A stretch of DNA of 64,000 nt, taken from the NCBI RefSeq assembly GCF_001187435.1, contig NZ_LFXA01000009.1, positions 558,001 through 622,000 of the forward strand, in the 5' to 3' direction. The DNA comes from Streptomyces caatingaensis (GTDB taxonomy: Bacteria > Actinomycetota > Actinomycetes > Streptomycetales > Streptomycetaceae). The notes beneath the pieces were generated by a model. That model was given only the letters and a program-made list of their open reading frames with translations. It was not told where the DNA came from and made no database searches. Made by a program: the position numbers and the translations under genes. Shown piece after piece: positions 58,006 to 64,000 of the stretch. Within the stretch, counting starts at the first letter, position 1, and each line of letters opens with the position of its first letter.

Positions 58006-61000
58006 ATGACGCCGCGCCTCACCGACCCCGAGCAGCTCAAGGACCTGCTCGGCATCCCCTTCACCCCGGAGCAGACGGCCTGCATCACCGCGCCCCCCGC
58101 CCCCCAGGTCATCGTCGCCGGCGCCGGCTCCGGCAAGACCACCGTCATGGCGGCGAGGGTCGTCTGGCTCGTCGGCACCGGCCAGGTGCGCCCCGAGCGC
58201 GTCCTCGGCCTCACCTTCACCAACAAGGCCGCCGGCGAGCTCTCCGACCGCGTCTGCAAGGCCCTCGCCAAGGCCGGCGTCGCCGCCGGCGAGGCCACCG
58301 ACGAGGAGGGCCCCGGCGACCCGCAGATCTCCACCTACCACGCCTTCGCCGGCCGCCTCCTCAAGGAGCACGGCCTGCGCATCGGCCTGGAGCCCACCGC
58401 CCGCCTCCTCGCCGACGCCACCCGCTTCCAGCTCGCCGCCCGCGTCCTGCGGACGTCACCGGGCCCGCACCCCGCGCTCACCCGCCCGTTCGCCGACCTC
58501 GTCGCCGACCTCCTGGCCCTCGACGGCGAGCTCGCCGAGCACCTGGTGGACCCGGCCGCCCTGCGGGCCCACGACGAGGAGCTGCTCGCCGCCCTCGACG
58601 GCGCCGAGCTCACCAACGCCGACCTGCGCAAGGTCCCCGAGACCGCCCGCGCCCGCCGCGAGCTGACCGGCCTCGTCGAGGCCTACCGCACGGAGAAACG
58701 CCGCCGCGACCTCCTCGACTTCGGCGACCAGATAGCCCTCTCCGCCGCGCTCGCCCGCACCCGCCCGGAGGTCGGCCGCATCCTGCGCGAGGAGTTCGAG
58801 GTCGTCCTCCTCGACGAGTACCAGGACACCTCCGTCGCCCAACGCCTCCTGCTCGCCGCCCTGTTCGGCGGCGGGACGGGCCACGCGGTCACCGCCGTCG
58901 GCGACCCCTGCCAGGCCATCTACGGCTGGCGCGGCGCCTCCGTCGCCAACCTGGACGACTTCCCCCGCCACTTCCCGCACGCCGACGGCCGCCCCGCCGC
59001 CCGCTACGCCCTCGGGGAGAACCGCCGCAGCGGCGGCCGCCTGCTGCGCCTCGCCAACGGCCTGGCCGCGCCGCTGCGCGCGCGCCACGAGGGCGTCGAG
59101 GCGCTGCGCCCCGCCCCCGGCGCCGAGCACGACGGGCTGGTGCGCTGCGCCCTGCTGCCCACCCAGGCCGAGGAGCTGGCCTGGCTCGCCGACTCGATCG
59201 CCCACCTGGTGCGCACCGGCACCCGCCCCGGCGACGTCGCCGTCCTGTGCCGCACCGCCGCCGACTTCGCCCGGATCCAGGGCGCGCTCGTCGGGCGGGA
59301 CGTCCCGGTCGAGGTCGTCGGCCTCTCCGGGCTGCTGCACCTGCCGGAGATCGCCGACCTCGTCGCCGTCTGCGAGGTCCTCCACGACCCCACGGCCAAC
59401 GCCGCGCTCGTCCGCCTGCTGACCGGCCCGCGCTGGCGCATCGGCCCCCGCGACCTGGCGCTCCTCGGCCGCCGCGCCCGCACCCTCGTCCCCTGCGGCG
59501 CGGCCGGGACGGACCCGGAGCGCCGGCTCGCCGAGGCGGTCGAGGGCCGCGACCCGGCCGAGGTGATCTCCCTCGCCGACGCGCTCGACACCTTCCTGGC
59601 CGCGGGGGACGCCCCGGCCGACGGCCTGCCGTTCTCCGCCGACGCCCGCGTCCGCTTCGCCCGCCTCGCCACGGAGCTGCGCGAGCTGCGCCGCTGCCTG
59701 GCCGATCCGCTGATGGACGTCCTGCACCGCGTCCTCGCCACCACCGGTCTGGACGTCGAGCTGTCCGCCTCCCCGCACGCGCTCGCGGCCCGCCGCCGCG
59801 AGACGCTCCACCAGTTCCTCGACATCGCCGCGGGCTTCGCCGGCCTGGACGGGGAGGCCGGGCTCTCCGCCTTCCTGGGCTTCCTGCGCACGGCCGAGCG
59901 GTACGAGAAGGGCCTCGACAGCTCGCTGCCCGGCGCGGAGAACACGGTCAAGGTCCTCACCGCGCACAAGTCGAAGGGCCTGGAGTGGGACGTGGTCGCC
60001 GTTCCCGGCCTCGTCGCGCGGACGTTCCCCAGCGAGCAGCCGCGCGAGTCCTGGACGGCCCAGGCCCGCGTCCTGCCGCACGCCCTGCGCGGCGACGCGG
60101 ACACGCTCCCCGGCGTCGGCTCCTGGGACGCCAAGGGCATGACCGCCTTCAAAGCCGCGATGAAGGAGCACCAGTCCGTCGAGGAACTCCGCCTCGGCTA
60201 CGTCACCTTCACCCGCCCCCGCTCCCTGCTCCTCGGCTCCGGCCACTGGTGGGGCCCCGAGCAGAAGCGCCCCCGCGGCCCGTCCGCCTTCCTCCACGCC
60301 CTGCGCGAGCACTGCGAGGCGGGCCACGGCGAGATCGAGGTCTGGGCGGACGCGCCCGAGGAGGGCGCGGAGAATCCCGCCCTGGCCGAGCGGGAGACCG
60401 ACCTCGCCTGGCCCCTCCCGCTGGACGCCGGCTCCCTGGCGCGCCGGCGCGCCGCCGCCGACGCCGTCCGCGCCCACCTCGGCCGCACCCCCGGCACCCG
60501 CCCGGCCCCCGAGCCGTCCCACGACGCGGACTGGCCCCCGCCACCGGAGGAGGACGACGAGCCCGCCTTTGACGACGGGCCTGCCTCCTGCGACGAGTCC
60601 GCCCCCTGTGGCGAGCCTGCCCCCTACAGCGAGCCTGCCTCCTTCGACGGACCCGTCTCCTCCGACCACGAGCCCGCCCCCTACGACGAGGAAGAGGAGG
60701 AAGAGGAGGAAGCCACCCTGGCGGCCTGGGACACCCTCCCGTCCGCCCGCCCCCAGGGCGCTCCGGGCCCGGGGCACCCGCCCCCTGCGCGCCACCCCGC
60801 TTCCGCCGCCGCCCCCGCCCTCGCCCCCGATGAGGAGCCCCTCACCCCCGAGGAATCCCGCCTCGTCGACTCCTGGGACCGTGACCTGGAGGCACTCGCC
60901 GGAGAGCTCCGCCGCGCCCGCGCCACCGTCCGCGACGTGCCCGTCCCGGCGACGCTGACCGCCACGCAGCTCGTGCGCCTCGCCGCCGACCCCGACGCGT

Positions 61001-61629
61001 TCGCGGCCGAGCTCGCACGCCCCATGCCGCGCCCCCCACGCCCGGCCGCGCGCCGCGGCACCCGCTTCCACGCGTGGCTGGAGTCCCGCTTCGAAGCCGT
61101 CGAAGAGCTGCTCCTGCCCGGCTTCGAGGAACCCGGCGACCTCGACGGGCCCGGGGAGGACGGGGAGGACGACGACGGAGTGGCCGGCGACGAGGACCTC
61201 GCCGCCCTCAAGGCCGCCTTCGAGCGCACCCCGTACGCCCACCGCGTCCCCCACCGCGTGGAGGCCCCCTTCCAGATCACCCTCGCCGGCCGCCTGATCC
61301 GCGGCCGGATCGACGCGGTCTACCGCATGGCGGGGGCCGAGGAGCGCTACGAGATCGTCGACTGGAAGACCGGCCGCGACCGGGACACCGCCGACCCCCT
61401 CCAGCTGGCGATCTACCGCCTGGCCTGGGCCGAGCGCCGGAACGTCCCCCCGTCGCGGGTGACCGCCGCGTTCGTCCACGTCCGCGACGGCACGGTCGTC
61501 CGCCCGGCGGACCTGCCCGGCCGCGCCGCCCTGGAGGCGATCCTGCTCGGCGGGGGCGGCGGACCCGGCGGGCCCGCAGAGGACCCGGAGCGGGAAACCC
61601 GGTCCCGGTCACCGCACGTGTCCGGATAG
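58006..61629 (+). CDS. adnB: AdnB-like helicase-nuclease subunit
   Basis: A 1207-residue partner of AdnA. The UvrD-type motor has GAGSGKTTV (near residue 41), FTNKAAGELSDR, VLLDEYQDTSVAQR (about 270), GDPCQAIYGWRGAS and LTAHKSKGLEWD. A long acidic, Pro-rich insert with an eight-Glu run follows (about 840-940). The C-terminal nuclease has RGTRFHAWLESRFE, IRGRIDAVYRM, the catalytic IVDWKTGR (about 1117-1124) and LQLAIYRLAWAE. ATG 58006 gives MTPRLTD; the in-frame GTG three codons upstream has a better ribosome-site spacing and is an alternative. In mycobacteria AdnB is the lead translocase. Confidence 0.93.
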   Translation: MTPRLTDPEQLKDLLGIPFTPEQTACITAPPAPQVIVAGAGSGKTTVMAARVVWLVGTGQVRPERVLGLTFTNKAAGELSDRVCKALAKAGVAAGEATDEEGPGDPQISTYHAFAGRLLKEHGLRIGLEPTARLLADATRFQLAARVLRTSPGPHPALTRPFADLVADLLALDGELAEHLVDPAALRAHDEELLAALDGAELTNADLRKVPETARARRELTGLVEAYRTEKRRRDLLDFGDQIALSAALARTRPEVGRILREEFEVVLLDEYQDTSVAQRLLLAALFGGGTGHAVTAVGDPCQAIYGWRGASVANLDDFPRHFPHADGRPAARYALGENRRSGGRLLRLANGLAAPLRARHEGVEALRPAPGAEHDGLVRCALLPTQAEELAWLADSIAHLVRTGTRPGDVAVLCRTAADFARIQGALVGRDVPVEVVGLSGLLHLPEIADLVAVCEVLHDPTANAALVRLLTGPRWRIGPRDLALLGRRARTLVPCGAAGTDPERRLAEAVEGRDPAEVISLADALDTFLAAGDAPADGLPFSADARVRFARLATELRELRRCLADPLMDVLHRVLATTGLDVELSASPHALAARRRETLHQFLDIAAGFAGLDGEAGLSAFLGFLRTAERYEKGLDSSLPGAENTVKVLTAHKSKGLEWDVVAVPGLVARTFPSEQPRESWTAQARVLPHALRGDADTLPGVGSWDAKGMTAFKAAMKEHQSVEELRLGYVTFTRPRSLLLGSGHWWGPEQKRPRGPSAFLHALREHCEAGHGEIEVWADAPEEGAENPALAERETDLAWPLPLDAGSLARRRAAADAVRAHLGRTPGTRPAPEPSHDADWPPPPEEDDEPAFDDGPASCDESAPCGEPAPYSEPASFDGPVSSDHEPAPYDEEEEEEEEATLAAWDTLPSARPQGAPGPGHPPPARHPASAAAPALAPDEEPLTPEESRLVDSWDRDLEALAGELRRARATVRDVPVPATLTATQLVRLAADPDAFAAELARPMPRPPRPAARRGTRFHAWLESRFEAVEELLLPGFEEPGDLDGPGEDGEDDDGVAGDEDLAALKAAFERTPYAHRVPHRVEAPFQITLAGRLIRGRIDAVYRMAGAEERYEIVDWKTGRDRDTADPLQLAIYRLAWAERRNVPPSRVTAAFVHVRDGTVVRPADLPGRAALEAILLGGGGGPGGPAEDPERETRSRSPHVSG

Positions 61630-61639
61630 GCTCGATGCC

Positions 61640-63049
61640 ATGAGCCACACCCCGGACAGTGCCGTCCGCGCGTACATCGAGCAGCACCGCGCCGCCTTCC
61701 TCGACGACCTCGCGGAGTGGCTGCGCATCCCCTCCGTCTCGGCCGACCCGGGCCGCGCCGCCGATGTCCGCCGCAGCGCCGACTGGCTGGCGGCGAAGCT
61801 CAAGGAGACGGGCTTCCCGACGGTCGAGGTCTGGGAGACGGGCGACGGCGCCGGCGCCCCCGCCGTCTTCGCGGAGTGGCCCTCGGGGGACGAGGGCGCG
61901 CCCACCGTGCTGGTCTACGGCCACCACGACGTCCAGCCCGCCGCCCGCGAGGACGGCTGGCACACCGACCCGTTCGAGCCCGTCGTGAAGGACGGCCGGC
62001 TGTACGCGCGCGGCGCCGCCGACGACAAGGGCCAGGTGTTCTTCCACACGCTCGGCGTCCGCGCGCACCTGGCGGCCACCGGCCGGACGGCCCCGGCCGT
62101 CAACCTCAAGCTGCTGGTCGAGGGCGAGGAGGAGTTCGGCTCGCCGAACTTCCCGGCGCTGGTCCGCGCGCACGCCGACCGCCTCGCCTGCGACAGCGTG
62201 ATCGTCTCCGACACCGGCATGTGGGCCGAGGACACCCCGACCGTCTGCACCGGCATGCGCGGCCTCGTCGAGTGCCAGATCGACCTGTACGGGCCGGACC
62301 AGGACATCCACTCCGGCTCCTTCGGCGGGGCCGTGCCCAACCCGGCCACCGAGGCCGCCCGCCTGGTCGCCGCGCTGCACGACGAGGACCGCCGCGTGGC
62401 GATCCCCGGTTTTTACGACGGCGTGGTGGAGCTCACCGACGCCGAGCGCGAGCTCTTCGCCGAGCTGCCCTTCGACGAGGAGCGCTGGCAGCGCACCGCG
62501 CACTCGCACGCCACCCTGGGCGAGGCCGGCTTCACCACCCTGGAGCGCGTCTGGGCCCGCCCGACCGCCGAGGTCAACGGCATCGGCGGCGGCTACCAGG
62601 GCCCCGGCGGCAAGACGATCGTGCCGTCCTCGGCCATGCTGAAGCTGTCGTTCCGGCTGGTGGCGGGCCAGGACACGGACCGGATCCAGCAGGCCGTGCG
62701 GGAGTGGACGGCCGCCCGCCTCCCGGCCGGCATCCGCCACGAGATCACCTTCACCGGGGCCACCCGCCCCTGCCTGACGCCGCTGGACCACCCCGCGCTC
62801 CGGTCCGTCGTCCGGGCCATGGGCCGGGCCTTCGGACAGAAGGTCCGCTTCACCCGCGAGGGCGGCTCGGGCCCGGCCGCCGACCTCCAGGACGTCCTGG
62901 GCGTCCCGGTGCTGTTCCTCGGCATCTCGGTGCCGTCGGACGGCTGGCACGCGCCGAACGAGAAGGTCGAGCTCGGCCTCCTCATGAAGGGCGTGGAGAC
63001 CGCGGCCCACCTCTGGGGCGACCTCGCCGCGGGCCCGGACGGGCACTGA
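61640..63049 (+). CDS. M20-family dipeptidase/metallopeptidase
   Basis: A 469-residue zinc enzyme. Metal and catalytic residues lie in VLVYGHHDVQPA (His, Asp), RGAADDKGQ (Asp), the EGEEEFGSPN pair (catalytic Glu) and a later His near WHAPNEKVE. The dimerisation or lid domain starts near GLVECQIDLYGPDQDIHSG. It resembles carnosinase/CNDP-type dipeptidases (PepV and DUG1 relatives). A TAGGCT box 7 bases before the ATG suggests a leaderless transcript. It lies between adnB and nudC, both kept in order with mycobacteria, where the dipeptidase is absent as I recall. Confidence 0.92.
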   Translation: MSHTPDSAVRAYIEQHRAAFLDDLAEWLRIPSVSADPGRAADVRRSADWLAAKLKETGFPTVEVWETGDGAGAPAVFAEWPSGDEGAPTVLVYGHHDVQPAAREDGWHTDPFEPVVKDGRLYARGAADDKGQVFFHTLGVRAHLAATGRTAPAVNLKLLVEGEEEFGSPNFPALVRAHADRLACDSVIVSDTGMWAEDTPTVCTGMRGLVECQIDLYGPDQDIHSGSFGGAVPNPATEAARLVAALHDEDRRVAIPGFYDGVVELTDAERELFAELPFDEERWQRTAHSHATLGEAGFTTLERVWARPTAEVNGIGGGYQGPGGKTIVPSSAMLKLSFRLVAGQDTDRIQQAVREWTAARLPAGIRHEITFTGATRPCLTPLDHPALRSVVRAMGRAFGQKVRFTREGGSGPAADLQDVLGVPVLFLGISVPSDGWHAPNEKVELGLLMKGVETAAHLWGDLAAGPDGH

Positions 63050-63118
63050 CGGGGGAGGGCCGCACCACCGGCCCCAGACGCACCACGACCATCACCACAG
63101 GGGGAGTTGGAAGCAGCC

Positions 63119-64000
63119 GTGACCACCTGGACCGCATTCCCGGCCGACCGTCCCATCACGCTCAGCGGCGCGAGCGGCATCGACCGCGCCGCGCACCACC
63201 GCCTGGACGAGGCGTGGCTGGCGGCGGCCTGGAGCCACCCCTCCACCCGGGTCTTCGTGGTCTCCGGGGGCCAGGCGCTGATCGACGACACCCCCGACGG
63301 CCGCACGGAGCTGGTGATGACGCCGGCGTTCGAGGCGCCCGTCACCGAGACCCACCGCTACTTCCTGGGCCAGGACGAGGACGGGGTGGCCTACTTCGCC
63401 CTCCAGAAGGACGCCCTGCCCGGCCGCATGGACCAGTCGGCGCGCCCGGCCGGGCTGCGCGAGGCGGGCCTGCTGCTGTCGCCGCGCGACGCCGGCCTGC
63501 TGGTGCACGCGGTGGCCCTGGAGAACTGGCAGCGGCTGCACCGCTTCTGCTCGCGCTGCGGCGAGCGCACCGTCATCGCCGCCGCCGGCCACATCCGCCG
63601 CTGCCCGGCCTGCGGCGCCGAGCACTACCCGCGCACCGACCCCGCGGTGATCATGCTGGTCACCGACGAGCAGGACCGCGCGCTGCTGGGCCGCCAGATG
63701 CACTGGCCGGAGGGCCGCTTCTCCACGCTCGCCGGCTTCGTCGAGCCGGGCGAGTCCATCGAGCAGGCGGTGCGGCGGGAGGTCGCCGAGGAGGCCGGCG
63801 TGGTGGTCGGCGAGGTGGAGTACGTCGCCAGCCAGCCCTGGCCGTTCCCCTCCAGCCTGATGCTGGGCTTCCGGGCGCGCGCCGTCTCCGCCGAGATCCA
63901 GGTGGACGGCGAGGAGATCCACGAGGCGCGCTGGTTCTCCCGGGACGAGCTGCGGGCCGCGTTCAAGTCCGGGGAGGTGCTGCCTCCCAGCGGGATCTCG
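63119..64000 (+). CDS. nudC: NAD(+) diphosphatase NudC, 3' truncated
   Basis: The first 294 codons of a NudC enzyme, which hydrolyses NADH or NAD+ to NMN and AMP and removes NAD caps from RNA. The N-terminal domain is followed by a zinc ribbon (CSRCGE and CPACGAEHYPRTDP), then the Nudix box GFVEPGESIEQAVRREVAEEAG and the NudC-specific SQPWPFPSSLM. The frame runs off the window end at PPSGIS, only a few residues from where the family normally stops (about 310). GTG 63119 is preceded by GGGGGAGTTGGAAG. Rv3199c keeps this position near adnAB (recalled). Confidence 0.93.
   Translation, partial: MTTWTAFPADRPITLSGASGIDRAAHHRLDEAWLAAAWSHPSTRVFVVSGGQALIDDTPDGRTELVMTPAFEAPVTETHRYFLGQDEDGVAYFALQKDALPGRMDQSARPAGLREAGLLLSPRDAGLLVHAVALENWQRLHRFCSRCGERTVIAAAGHIRRCPACGAEHYPRTDPAVIMLVTDEQDRALLGRQMHWPEGRFSTLAGFVEPGESIEQAVRREVAEEAGVVVGEVEYVASQPWPFPSSLMLGFRARAVSAEIQVDGEEIHEARWFSRDELRAAFKSGEVLPPSGIS

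Overview
This window is a piece of the core chromosome of a Streptomyces-type actinomycete. The DNA is very GC-rich, third codon positions are almost always G or C, GTG starts are common, neighbouring genes overlap by 4 bases (GTGA or ATGA), and many families present (DUF3117, DUF3107, DUF3152, DUF6758, AdnAB) are typical of actinobacteria. I saw no rRNA, tRNA, prophage, insertion sequence or CRISPR array.

Region 1 (1-10.8 kb) matches, from memory, the Mycobacterium tuberculosis sigE neighbourhood. It holds a truncated DNA-3-methyladenine glycosylase, an enoyl-CoA hydratase, DUF3117, an O-methyltransferase facing away from an ECF sigma factor, its zinc anti-sigma factor, an HtrA-like protease, TatB, and then on the other strand Mrp, a DUF1003 protein and an MgtE/CBS protein. 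An ECF-type promoter (GGAACC-N16-CGTT) lies ahead of the sigma gene and suggests autoregulation of an envelope-stress unit.

Region 2 (10.9-21.2 kb) holds ordinary accessory and housekeeping genes: a lipoprotein, EamA and CorA transporters, a suppressor-of-fused protein, DUF6758, a PHP phosphoesterase, MarC, an NYN-domain protein facing a 50-residue protein across an AT-rich spacer, a VOC protein and an alpha/beta hydrolase.

Region 3 (21.2-40.9 kb) follows the M. tuberculosis Rv3211-Rv3206c order (RhlE helicase, ferritin-like protein, DUF3107, TetR, DUF3152, MoeZ), with two blocks inserted. One is an oligopeptide-type ABC transporter operon preceded by a possible His-rich leader peptide. The other is a five-ORF coupled cluster (PelF-like glycosyltransferase, membrane protein, 17-codon ORF, epimerase, spherulin-4 protein) that looks like a galactosamine-polysaccharide (Pel or galactosaminogalactan-like) locus. 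I consider it the best candidate for an undescribed system here.

Region 4 (41-54.3 kb) is more variable: two tandem TAP-type exported peptidases, a molybdate transport locus (HTH-TOBE protein, ModA, and a ModB-ModC reading frame joined through 42-bp repeats), an HTH regulator with two compensating frameshifts facing an MFS exporter, and an MprF-like membrane protein with a kinase-like middle.

Region 5 (53.9-64 kb) returns to conserved DNA-repair context: an alkyltransferase-like protein without its cysteine, the AdnA and AdnB helicase-nuclease subunits, an M20 peptidase, and the start of NudC, which runs off the window end.
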